From assembly GCA_009923795.1 (NCBI GenBank), contig RFSU01000160.1:1-5370 (forward strand): a stretch of DNA of 5,370 nt, in the 5' to 3' direction. This document shows, piece by piece, positions 1-5,370 of this stretch. The position numbers and the translations under genes are program-made. Positions within the stretch are counted from its first letter, which is position 1; each line of letters opens with the position of its first letter. The stretch comes from Sphingomonadaceae bacterium (GTDB lineage Bacteria; Pseudomonadota; Alphaproteobacteria; Sphingomonadales; Sphingomonadaceae). The notes under the pieces were generated by a model. That model had not been told where the DNA came from. It saw only the letters and a program-made list of their open reading frames with translations, and made no database searches.

Positions 1-1
1 G

Positions 2-508
2 GCGGAAGGTGGGCATATCGCCTCTAACCTGCCCTATAATGTGGGGACGGCCCTGCTCGTCCAATGGCTGACGGGCGCGGACTGGCCGCCGCGCTGGTCC
101 AGCCTGACATTGATGTTCCAACGCGAAGTGGCGGACCGGATTGTCGCGCAACCCGGAACCTCAGCTTATGGTCGCCTATCCATTCTTGCCCAATGGCGCA
201 GCACGGCCAAGCTCGCCATGCCTGTGCATCGCTCTGCCTTCACGCCGCCGCCCAAGGTCATGTCGGCGATTGTCCATTTGACGCCCAAAGAAGCGCCTCA
301 AGGCGTGTCTGCAAAGGCGTTGGAGCAGATTACGGCGGCCGCCTTTGGGCAACGCCGAAAGATGCTGCGGCAGAGCCTAAAGTCGCTCCCCGGAGCAATT
401 GCGGCAATGGAGGAAAGCGGCATCAATGGGGAACGGCGTGCCGAAACCCTAACAGTCGATGAGTTTGTCGCGTTAGCGCGTGCGTTTAGTTCGGCTGCTG
501 GTCATTAG
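2..508 (+). CDS. rsmA: 16S rRNA (adenine(1518)-N(6)/adenine(1519)-N(6))-dimethyltransferase, 3' part
   Basis: This is the C-terminal 168 residues of RsmA/KsgA, which uses S-adenosylmethionine to dimethylate two adjacent adenines near the 3' end of 16S rRNA late in 30S assembly. The frame is open from base 2 and the 5' end is outside the window. Visible family motifs, numbered in the fragment, are NLPYN (9-13, the catalytic motif IV of the adenine-N6 methyltransferases), FQREVADR (39-46), YGRLS (56-60), FTPPPKV (80-86) and FGQRRKMLRQSL (115-126) in the C-terminal helical domain, with ERRAETL at 144-150. The E. coli protein is 273 aa, so roughly 105 N-terminal residues, including the SAM-binding glycine motif, are missing only because of the window edge. 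The gene reads toward the leftward TPR gene, and the two stop-codon ends overlap by 23 bp. A GTG at 41 lies inside the conserved motif region and is not the start. Identification is secure. Confidence 0.96.
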   Translation, partial: AEGGHIASNLPYNVGTALLVQWLTGADWPPRWSSLTLMFQREVADRIVAQPGTSAYGRLSILAQWRSTAKLAMPVHRSAFTPPPKVMSAIVHLTPKEAPQGVSAKALEQITAAAFGQRRKMLRQSLKSLPGAIAAMEESGINGERRAETLTVDEFVALARAFSSAAGH

Positions 509-1016
509 CAGGCACATTCACAGGTTTTGACGGCGCTGCTTCAGCTGCCATCACGGGCTTATCTGGGCCTTTTTCAATCGCGGCTGCAAGGCGGGTCTGC
601 TCAGGGCAGGCATTGACGCAAAGCTTTTCGATCCGCGCTAGATTTTCCTGTGCCCGTGTAACGGCGCCCTTTTGCACCAGAGCCTCGCCCTGCCCTGACA
701 GGGCAATCACATCATTGGGTTCAATCAACAAGGCTTCGCGATACATCCGAATGGCCTTGCCCGACAGGCCTTGCTTCCTCGCCACAGACGCCAGTTCAAT
801 ATAGGCCGCACGATTGCGCGGATCGACAGCCAGCGCCGATTCCAACGCGTCCGTGGCCTCTTCAAGCTGGCCAGCCGCTGCATCTTCCATACCCAATTTG
901 GTCAAAGCCATGGACTGGGGATCAATCTGGTCATCTGCAACGCGCTTCCCATAGCCCACGCTCGATACGGTCGCAAAAGCGAGTGAAAGGGCAATGGCCG
1001 GGGCCGCAAAGCGCAT
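486..1016 (-). CDS. small exported tetratricopeptide-repeat protein, function unknown
   Basis: This encodes a 176-aa protein. The start at 1016 is chosen because a GGAG sits 6 nt upstream and because translation then opens directly with a signal-peptide-like N-terminus (MRF, then a hydrophobic Ala/Leu/Val stretch to about residue 20). ATG 1046 and TTG 1055 lie further upstream and would put a polar tail before the hydrophobic segment. After a short acidic linker come two clear TPR-like helix pairs (about 36-68 and 70-103) and a degenerate third (about 104-132). CVNAC follows (Cys133 and Cys137), then a Pro/Ala/Lys-rich, probably disordered tail. If exported, the two cysteines could form a disulfide; that is inference. 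TPR units usually bind protein partners, so a scaffolding role outside the cytoplasm is plausible, but no specific function can be assigned. It is last in the guaB-methyltransferase run, 32 nt after the methyltransferase stop, and its own end overlaps rsmA. Confidence 0.85.
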   Translation of the reverse strand: MRFAAPAIALSLAFATVSSVGYGKRVADDQIDPQSMALTKLGMEDAAAGQLEEATDALESALAVDPRNRAAYIELASVARKQGLSGKAIRMYREALLIEPNDVIALSGQGEALVQKGAVTRAQENLARIEKLCVNACPEQTRLAAAIEKGPDKPVMAAEAAPSKPVNVPANDQQPN

Positions 1017-1022
1017 GATAGA

Positions 1023-1026
1023 CTCC
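1023..1026 (-). promoter_or_regulatory. ribosome binding site of the TPR gene
   Basis: On the minus strand this reads GGAG with a 6-nt spacer to the ATG at 1016. It decides the start in favour of 1016 over the in-frame ATG at 1046 and TTG at 1055; the TTG would overlap the upstream methyltransferase gene, which ends at 1049. Confidence 0.7.
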
Positions 1027-1048
1027 AATGCGTTGGTCGTTCGCATGA

Positions 1049-2221
1049 CTAACAACTTCTTGTCAGACGCGCGATGAAAAATCCATCGGTTGCGTCATGA
1101 AGGGGGGTTAGGACATAGCCTTTACCCGAAATTCGGCCCAAGGGAAGGGCAAGAAGATCAGCCGACCAGCCCGCATGTCGCGCGAGAAAAGCATCCACCT
1201 GCCCTGCCCCTTCTCGGGCAAAAAGGGAGCAGACGGCATAAACAAGGCTGCCGCCCGGACGCACCAGCGGCATGGCGGCATCCAGAACCTGAGCCTGCAA
1301 TTGGGTGAGCCGATCAAGCCGCTCTGGCGTTAAGCGCCAGCGCAATTCCGGATTGCGCCGCCAAGTGCCGCTGCCAGAACAAGGCGCATCGACCAAGAGA
1401 ACGTCTGCCACCGCCTCAAGATCGGCCAGCGCCTCATGTTCACGCTTGGGATTGAGCAGACGGCTTTCGACCACGGCACCTGCTCTTTCCGCGCGCTCTG
1501 GCAGGCGCTGCAAGCGCGTGCGGTCAGTATCGCATGCGATGAGTTGTCCCTGCCCATTCATCTCTGCTGCCAGTGCAAGGGTCTTGCCACCGGCCCCAGC
1601 GCAAAAATCAACAATGATCATGCCGGGTGCGGCCTTGCAGACCCGCGCAATCAGCTGGCTGCCTGCATCCTGAACTTCAACCTTACCGTCGAGATAGGCC
1701 GAATGGCTGGCAATATCGAACCCTTCGGCAAAGCGCAGGGCATCTGGAACATGCAGAACCGTCTCCCCGCCCAAATCGGCCTGAACAGTCGCGAGATCGG
1801 CTTTGAGCCGATTGACCCGCAGATCAAAGGGCGCGCGGCCAAGCAGACCCGCCTGTTCAGCCTCATCCACCATCGGCAGAAACTCTGCACGCAGCCAATC
1901 TGCGACCAATGTCGGCTCCGCTTTGGGTTCATCCTCTGTGACCGCCGCCGGGCCATAGCCTCCAGCGCCAAATTCAGCAGAAATCGTTTCATCCTGCAGG
2001 CCAAGCATCGCCGCGCGACCGGATATGGGCGGCGCGCCAAAGCCCCTGATAGCGCGATAGACAAGGTCGCGGACAGCGCGTTTATCCTTTGACCCGGCAT
2101 AGCGCCGCGCGCGAAACTCCTGCGCGATCACGCTGTCTGCCGCCGCCCCGTTGGTGCGGGCCGCCAATAAGATGGCGTCAAGAATCTCAATCGCTGTTTG
2201 AACGCGCGCACTTGGTGTCAT
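1049..2221 (-). CDS. RsmB/NOP-family SAM-dependent RNA (cytosine-C5) methyltransferase
   Basis: This 390-aa protein belongs to the RsmB/NOP2/NSUN family, which transfers a methyl group from SAM to carbon 5 of cytosine in rRNA or tRNA using two cysteines. The SAM-binding motif I is VDFCAGAGGKT (204-214). Motif IV is DAPCSGSGTWRRNPELRWR (278-296) with Cys281, the residue that normally releases the product. Motif VI is YAVCSLF (328-334) with Cys331, the likely nucleophile. FFIARL near the C-terminus is the usual closing strand. The N-terminal 65 residues (ILDAIL, RARRYAGSKDKRAVRDLVY) form a short helical domain rather than the full NusB-like domain of E. coli RsmB (429 aa). Because of that difference I do not give the symbol rsmB: this may be a paralogue with another RNA target. 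An AAGGA at 2229-2233 with a 7-nt spacer supports the ATG start. The gene lies 32 nt after guaB and 32 nt before the TPR gene, so it is probably co-transcribed. Family is certain; substrate is not. Confidence 0.94.
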   Translation of the reverse strand: MTPSARVQTAIEILDAILLAARTNGAAADSVIAQEFRARRYAGSKDKRAVRDLVYRAIRGFGAPPISGRAAMLGLQDETISAEFGAGGYGPAAVTEDEPKAEPTLVADWLRAEFLPMVDEAEQAGLLGRAPFDLRVNRLKADLATVQADLGGETVLHVPDALRFAEGFDIASHSAYLDGKVEVQDAGSQLIARVCKAAPGMIIVDFCAGAGGKTLALAAEMNGQGQLIACDTDRTRLQRLPERAERAGAVVESRLLNPKREHEALADLEAVADVLLVDAPCSGSGTWRRNPELRWRLTPERLDRLTQLQAQVLDAAMPLVRPGGSLVYAVCSLFAREGAGQVDAFLARHAGWSADLLALPLGRISGKGYVLTPLHDATDGFFIARLTRSC

Positions 2222-2253
2222 GGATCAATCCTTGTGCGGGCCTGACAAAATCG

Positions 2254-3720
2254 TCAGCCGCGCGTCGGGTAGTTAGGGGCTTCGCGCGTAATCGTCACAT
2301 CATGCACATGGCTTTCGCGCAGACCGGCCCCGGTGATCCGCACAAAGCGCGCACGCTCTTGCAAATCGGGAATTGTCCGCGAACCCGTATAGCCCATAGC
2401 GGCCTTTACGCCGCCGACAAGCTGGTGGATCACATCTTTGGCCGGGCCCTTAAACGCAACCTGCCCTTCAATGCCTTCGGGCACGAGCTTCAGCTGATCT
2501 TTGATATCCTGCTGGAAGTAACGATCGGCTGATCCACGGGCCATCGCCCCGACAGAGCCCATGCCCCGATAAGATTTATACGCACGGCCTTGATAGAGGA
2601 ATGTTTCGCCGGGCGCTTCTTCGGTGCCCGCGAGAAGCGAACCGACCATCACGCTCGTTGCCCCGGCTGCCAGCGCCTTAGCGACATCCCCCGATGTGCG
2701 AAGTCCGCCATCACCAATAACACCAAGGCCCGATTTCTTGGCTTCTTCGGCTGCTTCCATGATGGCCGTCAGCTGCGGAACGCCGACCCCCGCGACAACG
2801 CGCGTGGTGCAGATGGAGCCCGGCCCAATGCCAACTTTCACACCATCGGCACCCGCATCAATCAATGCGCGGGTCGCTTCTGCTGTTGCCACATTGCCGG
2901 CAATAATCTGCGCCTTGGGGTACAGCTTTTTCACGCGCTCAACCGCGGCAGAGACCATCTTGCTGTGGCCATGAGCGGTGTCGATCACGATCAGGTCACA
3001 CTCGGCCGCGATCAAAGCCTCGGTGCGTTCAAACCCGGCATCCCCCACAGTTGAGGCCGCTGCCACGCGAAGCCGCCCTGCCCCATCCTTGGTTGCATCG
3101 GGATAGGTCACCGCCTTTTCCATGTCCTTAACCGTAATCAGACCGACGCAATGGAACGCATCATCAACTACCAACAGCTTTTCAATGCGACGTGAATGGA
3201 ACAGGCGCAGGACTTCATTGTGATCAACACCCGCCTTCACCGTCACCAGATCTTCATGCGTCATCAATTCCGACACAGCTTGATTGGGGTTTTCGGCAAA
3301 GCGCACATCGCGATTGGTCAAAATACCTGCCAGTCGGCCGTTTGCCTCAACCACTGGAATGCCCGAAATGCGATTGGCGGCCATAATGGCCTTGGCCTCT
3401 GCCAGCGTTGCTGTCGGCTCAATGGTGATCGGATTGACAACCATGCCCGATTCAAACCGCTTCACCTGCCGCACGGCCTTGCATTGTTCCTCAATCGAAA
3501 GATTACGGTGCAAAACGCCAAGGCCGCCCAACTGCGCCATGACAATCGCCATATCGGCTTCAGTGACGGTATCCATCGCGGACGAGAGCACGGGGATGTT
3601 GAGTGTAATGTCGCGCGTCAATTGCGTCCGCGTATCCGCCTGACTGGGCAGAACATCGGATTCACGCGGCTGAAGCAGCACATCGTCAAAAGTCAGGCCG
3701 AGCGGAATATCGATTGCCAC
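2254..3720 (-). CDS. guaB: inosine-5'-monophosphate dehydrogenase
   Basis: IMP dehydrogenase oxidises IMP to XMP with NAD+, the committed step of guanine nucleotide synthesis in the cytosol. From the GTG at 3720 the protein is 488 aa, the same length as E. coli GuaB, and begins MAIDIPLGLTFDDVLLQP, the usual family N-terminus. Two CBS domains (about 93-140 and 153-201) interrupt the catalytic barrel; in the family they bind adenine or guanine nucleotides and tune activity. The active-site loop GIGPGSICTTR carries the catalytic Cys304, GDGGLRTSGD (about 336-345) holds the IMP-binding aspartate, and the mobile-flap Arg-Tyr pair is in SADRYFQ (Arg400, Tyr401). All key residues are intact. An ATG at 3753 would add 11 residues (MGRHDSNGDFI) with no visible Shine-Dalgarno, so GTG 3720 is preferred, though not proven. 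The gene leads the leftward run and is divergent from the isovaleryl-CoA dehydrogenase gene. Confidence 0.97.
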   Translation of the reverse strand: MAIDIPLGLTFDDVLLQPRESDVLPSQADTRTQLTRDITLNIPVLSSAMDTVTEADMAIVMAQLGGLGVLHRNLSIEEQCKAVRQVKRFESGMVVNPITIEPTATLAEAKAIMAANRISGIPVVEANGRLAGILTNRDVRFAENPNQAVSELMTHEDLVTVKAGVDHNEVLRLFHSRRIEKLLVVDDAFHCVGLITVKDMEKAVTYPDATKDGAGRLRVAAASTVGDAGFERTEALIAAECDLIVIDTAHGHSKMVSAAVERVKKLYPKAQIIAGNVATAEATRALIDAGADGVKVGIGPGSICTTRVVAGVGVPQLTAIMEAAEEAKKSGLGVIGDGGLRTSGDVAKALAAGATSVMVGSLLAGTEEAPGETFLYQGRAYKSYRGMGSVGAMARGSADRYFQQDIKDQLKLVPEGIEGQVAFKGPAKDVIHQLVGGVKAAMGYTGSRTIPDLQERARFVRITGAGLRESHVHDVTITREAPNYPTRG

Positions 3721-3727
3721 AATAAAG

Positions 3728-3732
3728 TCCCC
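3728..3732 (-). promoter_or_regulatory. likely ribosome binding site for the guaB GTG start
   Basis: The minus strand reads GGGGA, then a 7-nt A/T-rich spacer, then GTG at 3720. The alternative ATG at 3753 is preceded by GCTTGGTTAC, which has no purine-rich Shine-Dalgarno. This, together with family length and N-terminal sequence, favours the GTG start. The match to AGGAGG is imperfect. Confidence 0.5.
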
Positions 3733-3798
3733 GTTTGAGTCGTGGCGGCCCATGTAACCAAGCCAAGCGAGCTAGGCTAGGCCCGATTCATCAATGTT

Positions 3799-3811
3799 TT
3801 GCATGATGCAA
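3799..3811. promoter_or_regulatory. 13-bp perfect palindrome, candidate operator in a divergent promoter region
   Basis: TTGCATGATGCAA has perfect 6-bp arms around a single central base. It lies in the 127-bp gap between the divergent guaB and isovaleryl-CoA dehydrogenase starts, 36 bp before the latter's ATG. Short spaced palindromes of this type are typical of dimeric repressor sites. I cannot assign a regulator, and it does not look like the LiuR site as I recall it. Its left arm TTGCAT could also serve as a -35 element with a weak TACCTA 16 nt downstream (3821-3826), in which case a bound protein would block rightward transcription. That promoter reading is speculative. No convincing promoter was found for guaB on the other strand. 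Confidence 0.4.
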
Positions 3812-3836
3812 CTGCTCTGCTACCTAACCGTCCAAT

Positions 3837-3841
3837 AGGAG
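3837..3841 (+). promoter_or_regulatory. ribosome binding site of the isovaleryl-CoA dehydrogenase gene
   Basis: AGGAG with a 6-nt spacer (ATTGAG) to the ATG at 3848. This is the strongest Shine-Dalgarno in the window and fixes the start. Confidence 0.8.
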
Positions 3842-3847
3842 ATTGAG

Positions 3848-5008
3848 ATGCCAGCAACCCCCGAATTTGATTTCGGCCTTGGTGAACATGCCGCGATGAT
3901 CCGCCAAAGCACCCGACGCTTTGCCGAAGATCGCATTGCCCCCCTTGCCGCACGCATTGATGCGGAAGACTGGTTCCCGCGCGAGATCTGGCCAGAAATG
4001 GGCGCCCTTGGGCTGCATGGCATGACTGTGGAGGAAGATTGGGGCGGGCTGGGCCTTGGTTATCTGGAACACACAATTGCTGTTGAGGAAATCAGCCGCG
4101 CGTCAGCCTCTATTGGGCTGAGCTATGGGGCGCATTCCAACCTCTGCATCAACCAGATCCGTCGCTGGGGCAATCCGGAGCAAAAGGCAAAGTACCTGCC
4201 CAAGCTCATTTCGGGCGACCATGTCGGCAGCCTTGCCATGTCGGAAGCGGGCGCGGGATCGGACGTCGTCTCGATGAAGCTGCGCGCCGACAAGGTGGAG
4301 GGCGGATATCGCCTCAACGGGACAAAATTCTGGATCACCAATTCTGCCTATGCGGATACCTTGTTCGTTTACGCCAAAAGCGTGCCGGATGCGGCCTCAA
4401 AGGGGATCACTGCCTTTCTGATTGAAAAGGATATGCCGGGATTTTCCATCGGTCAGAAAATCGACAAAATGGGCATGCGCGGTTCCCCCACGGCAGAGTT
4501 GGTTTTCAACGATTGCTTTGTTCCGGATGAAAATGTGGTCGGCCCCATCCATGGTGGCGTTGGCATCTTAATGTCGGGGCTTGATTATGAACGCGCGGTT
4601 TTGGCGGGCATTGGCCTTGGCATCATGCAGGCCTGCCTCGATACGGTCATTCCCTATGTTCGGGAGCGCAAGCAATTTGGCGTGCCTGTTGGCTCGTTCC
4701 AGTTGATGCAGGCCAAGGTGGCGGACATGTATGTCGCGCTCAATTCGGCACGGGCCTATGTCTATGCTGTCGCAAAGGCGTGCGATGCCGGCCAAACAAC
4801 GCGCTTTGATGCGGCAGGTGCCGTCATGCTCTCTTCCGAAAATTCGGTGCGGGTCGCGCTGGAGGCTATTCAGGCACTGGGAGGTGCCGGATATACCAAG
4901 GATTGGCCCGTGGAACGCTATCTGCGCGATGCCAAGCTGATGGATATTGGGGCGGGAACCAACGAAATCCGCCGCATGCTCATTGGCCGGGAATTGATCG
5001 GCGCATGA
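3848..5008 (+). CDS. liuA: isovaleryl-CoA dehydrogenase
   Basis: This 386-aa FAD enzyme of the acyl-CoA dehydrogenase family should convert isovaleryl-CoA to 3-methylcrotonyl-CoA in leucine breakdown, passing electrons to electron-transfer flavoprotein. The helical N-terminal domain contains YGAHSNLCINQ (93-103), the middle domain AMSEAGAGSDVVSMKL (130-145) and KFWITN (160-165), both FAD/substrate signatures, and the C-terminal domain RKQFGVPVGSFQLMQAK (274-290) and ALGGAGYTKDWPVERYLRD (343-361). Two details point to the isovaleryl type rather than a generic acyl-CoA dehydrogenase. The catalytic base appears to be Glu248 in GLDYERAVLAG. The place where most family members carry the catalytic Glu (EGT) is AGT here, with Ala369, as in human isovaleryl-CoA dehydrogenase. 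The next gene encodes a methylcrotonyl-CoA carboxylase subunit, the following pathway step, and overlaps by 4 bp. The gene is also called ivd. Substrate preference is inferred from motifs and context. Confidence 0.95.
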   Translation: MPATPEFDFGLGEHAAMIRQSTRRFAEDRIAPLAARIDAEDWFPREIWPEMGALGLHGMTVEEDWGGLGLGYLEHTIAVEEISRASASIGLSYGAHSNLCINQIRRWGNPEQKAKYLPKLISGDHVGSLAMSEAGAGSDVVSMKLRADKVEGGYRLNGTKFWITNSAYADTLFVYAKSVPDAASKGITAFLIEKDMPGFSIGQKIDKMGMRGSPTAELVFNDCFVPDENVVGPIHGGVGILMSGLDYERAVLAGIGLGIMQACLDTVIPYVRERKQFGVPVGSFQLMQAKVADMYVALNSARAYVYAVAKACDAGQTTRFDAAGAVMLSSENSVRVALEAIQALGGAGYTKDWPVERYLRDAKLMDIGAGTNEIRRMLIGRELIGA

Positions 5009-5370
5009 GTGCCCCCGTCCTCCAAACGCTTTACGCCCCCGATGCTCCGGAAAGTTTAGCGCGCGTAGCCCATAATCAGTCCTTGCGAGATGCACTCTAC
5101 ACGCATGTCAGCCAAGCCGCTTTGGGCGGGGATGACCGCGCACGGGAACGGCATGTCTCACGCGGCAAGCTGCTCCCCCGCGACCGTGTGGAAGCCCTGC
5201 TCGATCCAGGCAGTCCATTCCTCGAAATTGGTCAACTGACGGCTTTTGGTCTTTATGAGGATGAAATCCCCGGCGCAGGCCTGATTACGGGCATCGGACG
5301 CGTGTCGGGCCGCCAATGCATGATCGTCTGCAATGACGCGACGGTGAAAGGCGGCACCTATTACCCGCTG
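5005..5370 (+). CDS. liuB: 3-methylcrotonyl-CoA carboxylase beta (carboxyltransferase) subunit, N-terminal part
   Basis: The first 122 residues of a carboxyltransferase subunit are visible; the frame is open to the window edge, and family members are about 535 aa. The subunit transfers carboxyl from biotin on the alpha subunit to 3-methylcrotonyl-CoA, giving 3-methylglutaconyl-CoA. Recognisable blocks are RERHVSRGKLLPRDRVEALL (47-66), DPGSPFLEIGQL (67-78), EIPGAGLITGIGRVSGR (87-103) and CNDATVKGGTYYP (109-121). This last block is characteristic of methylcrotonyl-CoA rather than propionyl-CoA carboxylase beta subunits. The ATG overlaps the stop of the upstream dehydrogenase gene as ATGA, and only a weak GGGA lies 12 nt upstream, so translation is probably coupled to that of the dehydrogenase. 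Also called mccB. The biotin-carrying alpha subunit gene would be expected further right, outside the window. Confidence 0.93.
   Translation, partial: MSAPVLQTLYAPDAPESLARVAHNQSLRDALYTHVSQAALGGDDRARERHVSRGKLLPRDRVEALLDPGSPFLEIGQLTAFGLYEDEIPGAGLITGIGRVSGRQCMIVCNDATVKGGTYYPL

Noticed and set aside
477..488. CGCG-TTAG-CGCG at the rsmA/TPR convergence as a possible bidirectional terminator
   Set aside because: The stem is 4 bp and there is no T-run on either side; coordinates are approximate.
1436..2092. Long open frame (218 codons) on the + strand opposite the RNA methyltransferase gene
   Set aside because: It is antisense to a clearly conserved coding sequence; its translation is Cys/Arg/Gln-rich with no recognisable domain, as expected for a shadow frame in GC-rich DNA.
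2222..2231. GGATTGATCC overlapping the Shine-Dalgarno region of the methyltransferase gene, a possible hairpin hiding the ribosome site
   Set aside because: The loop would be only 2 nt and the stem 4 bp, so a stable hairpin is not feasible.
3196..3738. Open frame (180 codons) on the + strand opposite guaB
   Set aside because: Antisense shadow of guaB; His/Arg/Asn-rich translation without motifs and no supporting Shine-Dalgarno.
3772..3780. CTAGGCTAG, a short inverted/tandem repeat in the divergent gap
   Set aside because: Only 4-bp self-complementary arms, which is within chance expectation, and it aligns with no promoter element.
4568..5095. Open frame (175 codons) on the - strand opposite isovaleryl-CoA dehydrogenase and the start of liuB
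   Set aside because: It spans the junction of two well-supported genes on the other strand and shows no protein-family features.

Overview
This is an ordinary chromosomal segment of a moderately GC-rich alphaproteobacterium. Sphingomonadales is the best guess, from the style of the GuaB, RsmA and leucine-pathway proteins and from guaB sitting next to an RsmB/NOP-type RNA methyltransferase; the exact genus cannot be read from the sequence. Coding density is very high. I see no mobile element, CRISPR array, tRNA, rRNA or integration scar.

Layout: (1) Positions 2-508 (+) hold the 3' part of rsmA (ksgA), the 16S rRNA adenine dimethyltransferase; its start lies outside the window. (2) Positions 486-3720 (-) hold a compact leftward operon-like run: guaB (IMP dehydrogenase, GTG start preferred at 3720), then an RsmB/NOP-family RNA cytosine-C5 methyltransferase (start 2221), then a small exported TPR protein (start 1016). 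The two gaps are 32 nt each. The TPR gene ends inside the 3' end of rsmA, giving a tail-to-tail overlap of 23 bp. (3) Positions 3721-3847 are a divergent control region, with a perfect 13-bp palindrome at 3799-3811. (4) Positions 3848-5370 (+) begin a leucine/isovalerate catabolic (liu) operon: isovaleryl-CoA dehydrogenase, then the N-terminal part of the methylcrotonyl-CoA carboxylase beta subunit, joined by a 4-bp ATGA overlap. The second gene runs off the right edge.

Functionally the window joins two unrelated themes. The left side is housekeeping: rRNA modification and the committed step of GTP synthesis. The right side is branched-chain amino acid breakdown, where the dehydrogenase product 3-methylcrotonyl-CoA is the substrate of the carboxylase encoded next. 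I did not find an undescribed system. The points most worth a second look are the palindrome between the divergent genes, the overlapping convergent gene ends, the short exported TPR protein with a CxxxC pair, and the guaB start choice.
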